Of a DNA stretch of 64,000 nucleotides, positions 46,545 to 58,508 are shown in pieces (the stretch's first letter is position 1; every line of letters begins with the position of its first letter). The notes under the pieces are model-generated. The model was not told the DNA's origin and did no database searches. It worked only from the letters and a program-made list of their open reading frames with translations. Made by a program: the position numbers and the translations under genes. This DNA comes from Austropuccinia psidii (taxonomy: Eukaryota > Basidiomycota > Pucciniomycetes > Pucciniales > Sphaerophragmiaceae): positions 11,930,451 to 11,994,450 of the forward strand of contig JALGQZ010000004.1 of the NCBI GenBank assembly GCA_023105745.1, read 5' to 3'.

Positions 46545-47965
46545 TTGTAAATACCTCTAAAATCAGTAGTCTCACTAATAGAAATATTACACCCACTCAG
46601 ACAGAACATAATGTTGTTACAACTGAGAGTAACTTAAAAAGTAATATACTGTGGTTACAAATGTCCCAATTTGCAGTTCAAACTCAAGAATCATTTCATT
46701 ATTGCAAAAGGATAAATGAAACGTTGCAAATAAATGCAATCTTGCAGGAGGCTACAATTAAAGACATCCAAGAGAGCTGTTCTCAATTGAGCAAAGCCTC
46801 TGAAGAAACCAACAATATACTGAATCAATTTTTCAAAGAGCAACATCACTGGAAAAGAGACAGGCATTGTCTGGATCAAGAAATAAACAAATTTTTTAAT
46901 GTCTACCAAAACATGAAGCCCCAAGCAGAAGGCAATGCTTGGGAGAATCCAAACCACCAAGAAGACATCAAACCAGATGCTTTATTGGTGAATAAGGCAA
47001 GATCTCCATCTCAATACCAAGATGGAGATAATGTCTTATTCTGAGAAGGAAGACTTGAAACAGCTTCCAGAGGCCTCAAATTGTCCCAAATTCTCTGTAA
47101 CAGGAGAATATGATCATATGGAACTCATAGATTATATTGCTGGACTCTTCATTGATGTACCAAGCATACCAGATTACTGGATTACTGCTAGACTAAATAC
47201 AGCATTTAAAGGACAGAGATGAAAGAAATCAATGGCAGAAGGAAGTGGCCATGGTGGAAGAGTAATATCATCCAAAAGTATAGCAAGGGAACTTGGATAT
47301 GGCAAATAACCATGCCATTTGAAAATGACAAATATCCTGTGGACAAAGATCCATATGAGTGGTGTCTTAGACAGTCTAAGAGACTTGAACCCATGGATCC
47401 TCAAATGAATATTCAGATGAGGAATAACCAACTCCTGACATAAATGCCAGGAGAACTAGAGCATGCAGTAAAATGCATATGCAACCAAAATTGCACTCTA
47501 GATGACATTGAAAATACCTTACAAGATGTAAGGAAGGGCACAAATATAGGAAAATATTTCCCATATAAAAGCAGTGGGTTCAAAGAGAAAAAACCTTTCA
47601 GGATGGAGCTCAAAGACAAACCCAGAGAACAGGTGACAAAAGTGGCTAAGAAAAACATTCTTGTCACAATTGTGGTTCAACAGACCATTATGCCAACAAC
47701 TGTCCAAAGGAAAAGAAGAAAGGCTATGCCATTGAGAAAGTCCCAGAGGGGGAATCCCCCACAGAGGATTCTTAATCAGACTCTATGGGTGATGCCATCA
47801 GAGAACAATCTGATTATTACAAATACCCAAGAGAAGAACTTTTAGTGGAATATCAAGAGGAAACACCACTAGAAATTCAGTACATACAGTTGGAAGCAGG
47901 CATGCCACAAGATACTGCAAATAAGAACTTGTGTAAACACACACAAGATGCACAGACATTCTTAG
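45824..47965 (+). pseudogene. Element D gag and start of pol, disrupted
   Basis: The ATG at 45824 lies inside the predicted intron 45776-45843. The Gag frame is open at 45824-46012 and, in the same frame after a stop, at 46070-47044. It then shifts near 47030 (47022-47222, 47219-47443, 47444 onwards). It has a Gln/Ser-rich first part, a coiled-coil-like middle, a capsid-like segment (KFSVTGEYDHMELIDYIAG) and a degraded zinc knuckle near 47660-47705. It ends at AQTFLV where the LTR of F begins (47966). Confidence 0.85.
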
Positions 47966-50125
47966 TGTAAGTTTTGTCTATAAACTCTTGATGATAGTAA
48001 CAATATCAAGAGTACTATGACTGTCCTCAGTAGAAAAATATAATATTATAACCACAAATTTAAATATAATTATCAAAAATAATTATATAAAAAAATAAAT
48101 TCAATTATTGTTATAAAATATAATAATAAAAAAATATAATAATTATAATGAATTAGAATTATTCTATTATTGTTATAGTCACTGACAATTATAACAATAA
48201 GAAGTGTAAAGCTCTTAATGAGACAATTACATGTGGAAATTTAAATATTTAACCACTTATAAATAATATAAATATTATTTATAGAAGAATTAAAACACAC
48301 ACTGCGCAGAAATAATTCTTATAGAAAAATTATATATAAAAAAAACAAATAATAGATAAAAAAGATATAGAATTCTAGAGAAAACTTACTTATAATATTT
48401 ATTTAATACAACAAGTCAAACAAAAATAGTTATTATATCAAATAATAATTATAAGTTAAAAACAAGCCAAAATCAATATTTTCAAAGATAAAACAATTTT
48501 TTATAATAAATAATATGATTAAAGAGTTTTTGAGAGGAATTTGTGGATTTTAGAAGATATTTTCAAGACAATAATTCTATAAAATAAAATATATTATAGA
48601 TGATTACAAAAATAATCTAATTTCTATGATTTCAATTCTTTAATTTAAGATTTATAAAGAATGGAATGCTTAAGAAATATTCTAATAATAATATTTTATA
48701 TATGATAAAACTTTACCTGTTCAAATATCTAATATAATTGGATGGATAATTGATGATGGACAAAAAAAGTGATGAAAAGACTCTTTTTATGTCTACAGAG
48801 CAACTCTCATGATTCATAATGAATATAGACGTAGTTCTCAGGTCATAACTGAAAAACTATGCTCAAAAAATAAAGTTCTTAACTTAAGGCAACTTATTTT
48901 TAATTCCAATTTAAAGTTACCAGTGTTATTCTTAACTCCAAGTAACTTTAATCCTCATTTAAACTAATTATTTTAGGTTTTAATATAAAATAAGTTTCTT
49001 TATATTAAAGTTCATCCCATGAACAACTTAAAGCTAGAGCTTCAAGCAGAAATCACTGAAACTCAATTTTTAATTAATTTTTAAAGAAATTATAATTTTC
49101 TTTGAGCTTAATCAAAAAAGTAAATTTCCAGGCTGATTACCCAGCAAATTTCTTTATAAAGAAATCTTAAAATTTAATTAATACATAGATAATATTAACT
49201 TGTAAGCTGTGTGAAACCGTCAAGCAAATCCATTAAGAATTGGATTTTTAATGAATTTTTGAAGTTATTGCTATTTTTCCACATAAAATAGCAATACATA
49301 CTAAACCTTAACTTTTGATAAGGTTTTAACGCGTTTAAGCTTATTTAAGCTTTTTGAGCTTAATTAAGTTTTGACAGTTCTTAAAACCTTAATTTCAAGC
49401 CTGCATATAGGGATTTACCCTGTGGCAGCTTGAAATTCCTTTCCAATTTGTGATAAAACCAGATTAAACTTTAAGGTTGGATCAAAGTCTAATCTTAAAG
49501 TTTAAATAAGGTTGAAAATCCTCCAATACAGGTGGACAACCTTAATTGAATCCTTGCAGATCCAAAAGGTTGGGTACCCCAGCTCTATTTGGTCTTTTTC
49601 CTTTGTCCCACCTTTTTACGTGGATTTTGCCCTTTTATTTATTGAAAGCCATACTATGGCCTTGAACCCTTTTAAATTGAGCTCATGCAGGATTTACATC
49701 CTTTATGGCAAATCCTTAGCCAATTCAGTCAATATACACAACACCTCAATTTTAACTAAAATTCTGGTAAGTTTGCATAAGCCTTATGAAACTTTAAATT
49801 TAAGCTTATTTAAGTTTAAATTTAACAATTTAAAAAAATGTTAAAAAAAGCTACATTAGTACTGTGAGGTTCTTAAATCTTCCAATAACATAAGAAATAA
49901 GTATTTTTGGGTGTAACACCCTATGGGTGTACCCTAGGTTATTCTTGGTGTAGAATCCAAAAATGACATAATATTTATAACTTTGTTTATCCAAAAAAAG
50001 GTATACTTATTTTTTGCTATTTTTTATTTTAAATTCAATTAAAAAGTCTGTTAAAGACAAATTTAACTCTGTATAAAGTAATTTGTGGCCTTATGGTTAT
50101 GGTATATATACCTCACAGGCTCACA
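47966..50125 (-). repeat. Element F 3' LTR (2160 bp)
   Basis: On the minus strand it begins TGTGAGCC, next to a polypurine tract (GGTGGTAGGGAA), and ends CTTACA. The termini match C but the length and most of the sequence are diverged. AT-rich, with no gene. Confidence 0.8.
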
Positions 50126-50261
50126 TTCCCTACCACCAAAAAAGATTTTACTACAATTTTCTTTTGCAGTATACCCCCAAGTTATTTGGGGGGGTATAAT
50201 CCACTGTACAACCTCTCTACTTATACTTCTTAAGTATGTAAAGCACACAATTGAAACTTTT

Positions 50262-53200
50262 TTATTGAGAAATTGGTCTTCTCTCATGTCTGAATCTTCT
50301 CAGAAACTTTTGGGAATCAGGTATTTTACTTTCTTCAATCCCTTCATCTTCATGTTGTGGATTTTTGTACCTGACTAAGTATTCTCTTTCATTTTTTCCC
50401 CTAAGTCTTCTTTCTTTCAAGACTTTTAGTACCTTTTTGTCCTCACTTTGATCCAGTGGGGGTACTTCTAAGGGTGTTTCATTCCGTAAAGGAAATAATT
50501 CCTTATCAGTTGAAGTGTAATGCTTTAGCAGACTAACAGGAAAAGCTGGATACTTGTTTTCTAACTCTCCTGATAGTTCTACTTTTACCGCATTTGTCCC
50601 ATGGAGGGCTTTAATAATAAATGTTCCTGCAAAGGAATCTTTCAATTTCTTTGCACCTTTAATATTATTGCAGTTCAAGGTTGAAACTAGTATTAAGTCC
50701 CCTACTTTGAATTCTGGGGTTTTATGACTTTTATCCCATTTCTGTTGAGCATATTCAAAGGCATCATTCATGCTTTGATTTGCATGATATCTTACTTTAT
50801 CAAGAAATAACTTAAAGCTTGAAGCAGTTGGATGAATATTAACCAGATCTTTTTTCAAAGTATCAACTGTAAGCTTGGGGTTCCATCCTTTCTCCAACAT
50901 TGCAGGAGTTTCTCCTGTTGAAGCATGGATGAAGGTCCTGTAGTCTAATTCCAATGGTGGTATAACAGTACACCAATCATGGGTAAAGCCATAATAATCT
51001 TTAAACTCCAGGCCATAAGCACAAAATCATCTGGTCATGTCCTCAAGGGTTTGAATTATTCTTTCTGCTAACGCATCTGTTTTTGGATGGTATGCTGTTG
51101 AGAATGATAGTTTTGTACCCAAAAGCCTATGTAAATTAGTCCATAAGGCTGATGTGAATCTTGGGTCTCTATCAGTATTAATATTTTTAGAGAGACCAGT
51201 ATGGGATATGACTCTATTCCAGATCAGAAGAGCTGTATCCATAGCTGTTTCATCTTTATGACATGGTAAAAAGATTGGTGTTTTGCTATATCTGTCTGCA
51301 ATAACAAGACATGCATTGTAACCTTTATCACCCCCAGGTAGTAAGGCAGCTACCCAATCCATGTGAACCACTTCCCATGGGGTACTTTGCTCTTGGATAT
51401 GGATCATTAAACCAAATCTTTTACCAGTAGCTTTATTGGCCTTCTTGCCTCTATCACAACTATGGCAATACTCAATTACATCTTTTCTCCAAGATGGGCA
51501 CCAGGCACATGTCTTAATTCTTTCCATAGTTCTGTCTTCAGACAGATGTCCAGAATAAATTTTATCATGACATTCTAGTAGTATTGTGTTAATTAACATT
51601 CTACTACATAGGACCATGACACATGTGTGTTTAGATCCATGATATAATATACCATCAAATAAATGGAATCTTCCATTGTCATAAGATGCTTTGAAAAAAT
51701 AATCTAGAGAATTAGCCAATGCTGCATCTTTGCAATATTTGTCAAGTAGAGAAGTAAGGATATGACAATTCTTATCTTGCTTATATCTTTCTCTAACTTC
51801 TTCAAAGAATTCTGTTCCAACATCTGTGATGTTAATTCCTTCAATTGTAATTTGAGGTTATGCACTTATAGGAATATAGGTAGAATTGTCAGGTGTATTG
51901 GGTAATTCCCATCTACTTAAGCCATCAGCATTCTTATGAATATTTCCATATTTATGTACTATGGTCATATTGCCTCTATACTCTTGTATAGCAATCTGCC
52001 ATCTTAACATGTGTCTGTTTGGGTTTTTCATGTTAAGAAGTGATTTTACTGCATTACAATCAGTAATTACTTCAAACACACTACCATCAAGATAGTAATG
52101 AAGTTTTTCCAGAGCCCAAACAAGGAAAAGGCCCTCCATTTGGCTAGCTCCATATCTGGCCTCAGTAGGTTTGATCTGTCTTGAAATAAAACAAATTGGA
52201 CCTTCATAGGGTTTGTCATTGACAATTTGAACCTGATGAAGAGCAGCTCCTAAACCTTCACCACATACATCAATGTAAAGCTTGAAAGGAAGTTTCCAGT
52301 CTGGCATCAATAAGAATGGTGCATTGGTCAAGGTATACTTGATTTTATAATATGCTTGAATCCTCTCCTTTGTCATTTCAAAAACAGTTTGTTGATCACA
52401 AATTCTGTATAATGATCTGGCATGGATTGCAAAATCCTTAAGGTGGTGTCTGTAATAACTGGCAAACCCCAAGAAAGACATCATCTCTTTTTTTTTCTGG
52501 GGCATTTGTTTCAGTAAAGCTGCAGCCACTTTGCTCTTATCAATACCAAGGCTCAGTCCTGAGACTACATGTCCTAGAGCCTTCAACTCATGAAACCTAA
52601 AATTACATTTCTTAAAAGATATTTTCATGTTTGCTTGAAGAATTTTCTTAAGTACTAATGAAAGTCTCTCCAAATGTAATTGCCAGGTTTTTGAACAAAT
52701 GATAATGTCATCAATATAAATGATTAACCATCCCTCTGATAATTCCTTTGGGAAGATGGTCTTTATCATTCTCTGATAATGAGATGGTGCATTTTTAATA
52801 CCAAAATGCATCCTCAAATATTAATAAATACCACAATGAGCAGTTATTCTCAATAATTTCCTAGCATGAGGTGCCAAAACATTCTGATGGAAGCCTTTAA
52901 GAGAATTTATGGAAGTAATGAATATTGCTTTGGATAATTGAGTTAATGTCTCATGGATTGTAGGGATTGGATACCTGTCTGGAATAGTATAGGTATTCAG
53001 TGCTCTAAAATCACCAACCATCCTTGACTTATCATTATGCCAAGTGATGATTACTGTAGTTGTGACTTCTACTTCCTCATTGTGTCCAACGTTTCTAGGA
53101 ACTCCCAGTTTCATTAGGTTATTAATATGACTTTCCAATGCTTCTTGAGCCCTGGGGCTATCTGGGTAAGCTCATCTTCTTAATAGTGGAGGATAAGGTC

Positions 53201-55250
53201 TTTCCACATTAAGTATAATTTCCTCTTCATGGCCTTTTATAGCTCCAAGTGTTTCATCATCTGAAGCAAAGGGTTCCCTGTATTGGAATAAAATTTCAAT
53301 AAATTATTCCTTCATTTCTAGTGTTAACTCAGGACTAATTGGTGCTTCAATCAATTGATTTGACACAAAGCTTTCTTTATTAACATTTTTCACTTTTTTA
53401 ATGACAGTGATTTCTCTTTTTTCTAGATTAAAAGCAAGTTTTTGTCTTTTATTTTCCCCTATAGTGAAATACCTGTCTTTATGATTATTAATATCAATAC
53501 CATAAATATTGAGGTAATCATTTCCAAGTATAAATTGTTGTGAAGTACAATTATTCATAACAACAAATTCAACTTTTGATCTAATACTTCCTGCAGGATG
53601 AGGAAATATTATTGCTGCTTCAAATATACCCAAGGGTTGCATATTTTGGCTAGCACTGCTGAATTTTATATCTTTGATTGGCATTATCTTGTCTTTCCAG
53701 TTGGTATAAATATTGTCAAGATAATTCTTGCCAACACAAGTGCAAAGAGCATCTGATTCAAGATGTATCTTAGCTTCTGTGTTTTTTATCACAATATTAG
53801 TGATACAAGATGATCCAGCTGTATAACCTTTACCTCTGGCAGGCTTGGCTTTTTGCATTTTAGCATCTTGTAGGTGTATGAGATCCATACAATCATCACT
53901 GTACTGTGGTAAGTGAGTATGCACTTCTGTGACTTCAAAGGAAACATTAATATTTTCTATATTAGGTTCATCTGGTAGTTGCACCTCTTCAGAAGGCTCA
54001 GAATCACTTTCATGTACATGGAAATCATTTGTTTCTTTTGTGTCATCTTTTTCAATTTCTATCTCATTTATTCTTGTCTTTTTGGGACAAGTATTAGCCA
54101 AATGATATGTACTTCAGCACTTATGACATTTCAAAGGAAGTCTTTCTTGTGGTTTATTTGGTTTTGTAATTGGTTTCCCACTAGCCTTGTTGTCTATTGG
54201 GGATTTATACCAATTTCTTCCTATTTTTGTTCTAGTAGTGATGTCCTCCATAGCATTTATATAATCTTCTGTAGAGCAAGGCTCAATACATCTGCTTCTT
54301 ATAGCATGCTCAAGGTCACCTCCACAATTTCTTAATATCCTTTTATGTACCATTGTTTCAGACATATCAGGATGAAGGGGAGTCAATCTGTCCTTCTGTT
54401 TAAGAAACCAAGACATGGGCCTGGCCCTCTCAATATTAAAAATGGCTTCTTCAAAAGAATTTTCCATTTTAAATCTCCAGGAATCATTTTCCCATTTGGA
54501 AATAATTTTTTCTTTCCACCAAGGCCAAGAATGTTTACCATGGTCTTGTCTCATTTTATAATACCATTTCTTTTCTGATTTGGTAAATAATGAGTGTAAT
54601 CTGTCACTTATGTAATCATCTGAAATGTTAAAGTCTTCTTTGAAAATATCAATTGTTTTCATAAATTCCATATGATTATATTCTCCTTCACCACTGAAGA
54701 TTGGCCATTCCTCTAATCTGGGAATGTTTTTAAAATTACAAGCAGTCTCCACATATGCATTACTTGAAATTGTATGGTGTAAATCATTATTCAAGTTAAG
54801 CACATTTCTGTCAAGAATTGGTGTGGATTGCCTTGGCAATTCATTTTTTAGTGATATATTATTAATACTTGATTGAATATCTTCTTTCAATTCAAGTCTT
54901 GCTTTGTCACTTTTTTCCAATTGTTCTTGGGAAAGAGCTGCATTGTGCCCAGTTGAGTATTCAAAGTTTTGAACTTGTATTCTTAATTCTTTTAACTGTC
55001 TAGTTATAAAAGAAATTTAATTGTCATCTGGTTGATTGAGTAAGGTAACTTTAGACTCAATTCTTGCGCAAATTTGCGTCAAAGACAGAATATTGTCTTT
55101 ATTAAAGTTTTCAAGGCCAACAATGATCTTTTGTGTTTCTTTCACTTGTAATATCTCATTACCCAACTTCTGTTGGATATACTCAAATTTTTTAAACTTT
55201 GTCATAAATTCTTTATTACAAGTTGGTACAAACAAGGAAAAGAAATTTTA
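50262..55250 (-). pseudogene. Element F gag-pol, disrupted
   Basis: Minus-strand segments in order: Gag coiled region 55235-55017; capsid-like and zinc knuckle start 54920-54114 (WPIFSGEGEYNHMEFMKTI); protease region 54101-53304 with the catalytic motif degraded to ESDALCTC; reverse transcriptase 53138-52821 and 52817-51858 ([10 protein letters not shown]); RNase H ([23 protein letters not shown]); integrase 51719-51027 ([44 protein letters not shown]); and the distal integrase/chromodomain region 50954-50262 (REYLVRYKNP). It aligns with the C polyprotein throughout. Stops separate the segments. Confidence 0.88.
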
Positions 55251-58200
55251 ACTCGACATGTACCAAATATCTACCAACAACCCTCTATAAGAATTACTGA
55301 ATGAATTCAGGGAGGTCCAATTAAGCACTACCCTTACCAGTAAACAAAAGCTCAGTTTACTGAAGATGCTAAGGAAAAATAGACCAGCATTTTCCATTGG
55401 TGAAGAACCATTACAAAAAATCAGAGGCCCTGATATATAATTATATGTGGATGTGGAAAGACCCTATCCACCCATGCTGAGAAGACCTCCATACCCAGAA
55501 AGTCTGGAAACTAGGAAGGAAATTGAAAAACATGTCAATGAACTCCTAGAAATGGGTTTCATCAGGAAGATAGGACACAATTAAATATTGGAAATAACCA
55601 CTCCTGTCCTTATCACCTGGCATGATGGAAAATCTAGGCTGTGTTTAGATTTTAGAGCCCTGAGCAACTACACAAAAGCTGACAGGTACCCTATACCTAG
55701 GATACCTCATTCCCTAGACAAGCTGGCAAAAGCCAAATACATAACCAAATGGATTTTATGAAAGGATTTCACCAGAATGGAGTCAAACTAAACTCCATGA
55801 AGCTACTCAGGATAATATGTCATATGGGCATATATGAGTACACCAGGATGCCATTTGCCATAAAAAATGCTCCAGCCCATTTCCAAAGGATGATGGATAC
55901 AATATTTCAAGAAGAAATATTGGAAGGCTGGATGGTAGGATATATTGATGATATCATTATATACTCAGAGAAATGGGAAGACCATGTGCAATATATAGAC
56001 ATAGTACTAATTAAATGCACACCAATCAATCTAAAAGTTTTACTTAAGAAGGGTAATTTTGGCCAACAAGAACTATTGTCACTAGGACATAAAGTCTCAG
56101 GCCTTAGCCTGATCATAGATCCAAACAAAGTAGCAGAAGTACTTCAAAAAACAGTACCAAAGAAAATCAGAGAGATGCAATCTTTTGTTGTATTTTCTAG
56201 CTACTATAGAAACCACATCAAAAGCTTTTTCCACATAACTAGTAGTCTATACAAGTTATGTTCAAAAGATGTAGTTTTTGAAATTACAAAGGAAAGGAGG
56301 GATGCATATGAGAGGATCAAATATGAACTCACTAATGCACCTGTCCTCATATTAACTGACTTTGAACTACCATTCAAGCTATACATAGATGCAGCTTGTA
56401 GTCAAGGCCTAGGAGCAGCCCTTCACCAAAGACAAATTGTGGATGGTGAACCAAGGGAAGGAGTAATATTCTATTTGTTCAGTCAATTGAAAGAGTCAGA
56501 GGCCAGGTATGGAGCCACTCATAATGAATTTGGAGGGTTCAGTCTTTGAATTCTACATAGACTGCACAGCCTTGATGTATTTACTTAACATGAAGACTAC
56601 AAATAGACACATGTTGTGGTGGCAGATAGCCATCCAAGAATATAAAGGTAATATGACCATCATATAAAAAGAAGCCAAAACCCACACCAATACAGATATC
56701 CTTGGTAGATGGCTACTGGACAATGTCAAAAGCAACCCAGCTTATGACGCTGAAGTAGGTGGAAAGATTCTTATTCATTTCATGCAAATAGACAAGAGAA
56801 AAAACTTCAAATTTTCTGAATGGGCACCAGAATTTGGTACCTCAGACAGTGATAACACTGACCAAGAAGGGACAAAAACTCCCATATTGGAAATAAGATC
56901 CTCATAACTGCATAATTAGTTTCTCATTTCAGTCATTAAAGCCTATTCCAAGCACAAACAGTGTAGCATAATGTTACAACTCCTTCAACAGAGGTACAGG
57001 AGCCCAAAGCTGGAATACCAGTTAGGGGAGCCCTGTTTGAGGGACTATAAGATTAATAAATATTTCCTTATAGATGGAATACTCTATCGCAGAGAGAAGA
57101 ATACTAGTGCCATCACAGTGATAGATAGGGACTTCATCTCCCTGATCCTGCAAGAATGCCATGACTTCCCCTACATGGGACACATGAGTGAAGGCAGGAC
57201 CAAAGATAGGGTAGCAAGCACAGATTGGTGGCCCCAATAAGAACAAGAGTTGAGTGAATACATCAACACTTGTGAAAGATTCTGCAAGTAAAAAAGAAAA
57301 CATGGGAAGAGATATGGCCTATTTCAATATATAGAAGAGCCTAAACACCCTTGGGAAACCATCAACATGGACTGGGTTACAGGACTAGTCCCAGAAGGCA
57401 AGGAAAGCTTCAATTCTTTCCTAGTCATAGTTGATAGGTATAGTAAAGGTTTAAGGTGCCTACCATGCCATAAGGAAGATACAGCTATGGATACAACCTT
57501 TTCATTCTGAAATAACATAATATCTACATGTGGAGTCCCTAAAATCATCATTGGTGATAGCAACCCAAAATTCACATCAGAATTTTGGACCATCCTCTAT
57601 GACATGCTTGGAACAAAAGTTGAATTTTCTACAGCTTATCATCTACAGACAGATGATTTAGCTGAAAGGATGATCCAGAAAATGGAGGACATCATGAGAA
57701 GATTCTGTGCATAAGGCATGGAATACAAGGACCATTAAGGATATACCCATGACTGGGTCACACTCCTACCAGAACTCCAACTGTCTTGCAACACCAGCCA
57801 GAACTCTACCACAGGGAAATCCCCCTCACTGGTAGAAAAAGGGTGGAACCCCCTATTGTCTGTGGATCACTTGAAGAAAAATCTTGTGACCATCCACCCC
57901 ACAGCCAAAGACTTCCATGATATGTGGAAGAGATCATGTGACACAGCTGCTAAGTGCATAGCTGAAGCTAAATAGTGCAAAAATCAGAGGTATGAAAGAA
58001 CACACATGGAACCAGAATTCAAATAAGGGGCCCAAGTGTTAGTATCTACACTCAATTTTAGTAATCTCAAGGGACCAAAGAAAAAGAGAGACTCATTTGT
58101 GGGACCCTTCACTATCATTAAATTGATAGGGAAAATGCAGTGGAGGCTATACTCACAGAGGAATTCTTCAGGAAACACCCAGTATTCCCAGTGAGCTTGG

Positions 58201-58487
58201 TCAAACCCTACTTCCAGATAGGAGAGGATAGGTTCCCCTCCAGGAAAAAGACCTAAACTGCACAAGAAATAGTGGAGGTGGAAGGCTCCCCTGGCCCTGT
58301 GAAGAAGATCATCAAGGCCAGGAATATCAGACTGAATGGTAAATACCAGAGGCAATATTTGGTTGAATTCAAGAAACAAACAGCAGACAAGGATAAATGG
58401 TTGGCAGAAGATGCCATACCAGATGGTAACCTTCACCTGAGAAGATTCAAAGCCTCTAGGAGGGCTGAAAAGTCTCATAAATTCTGA
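55251..58487 (+). pseudogene. Element D pol, resumed after F (RT, RNase H, integrase, chromodomain)
   Basis: Begins DMYQIS, homologous to the post-protease spacer of B. Visible parts: LLRRPP-type RT start with stops near 55440-55590, [11 protein letters not shown] (55749), [15 protein letters not shown], RNase [17 protein letters not shown], and a deletion at RYGATH where part of RNase H is lost. Integrase zinc region, MDWVTGLVP, a damaged core (IGDSNPKF where relatives have SDRDPKF), and a chromodomain-like end at 58272-58487 (RQYLVEFKKQTADKDKW). More than ten lesions; non-functional. Confidence 0.88.
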
Positions 58488-58508
58488 GCCTTCTTTGAAT
58501 GGAGGGTA

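Larger units (their letters stand above)
47966..55250 (-). mobile_element. Element F: 5'-truncated C-superfamily retrotransposon inside D
   Basis: The 3' LTR is at 47966-50125 and the internal region runs to about 55250 on the minus strand. No 5' LTR, primer-binding site or gag N-terminus is present. At 55251 the sequence returns to element D, but about 300 bp of D protease coding sequence are also missing. A deletion must have removed the F 5' end together with flanking D DNA. Confidence 0.88.

Noticed and set aside
49512..49844. 110-codon open frame inside the F LTR
   Set aside because: It lies fully within the LTR, has no homologue in the C LTR and shows no coding signature.
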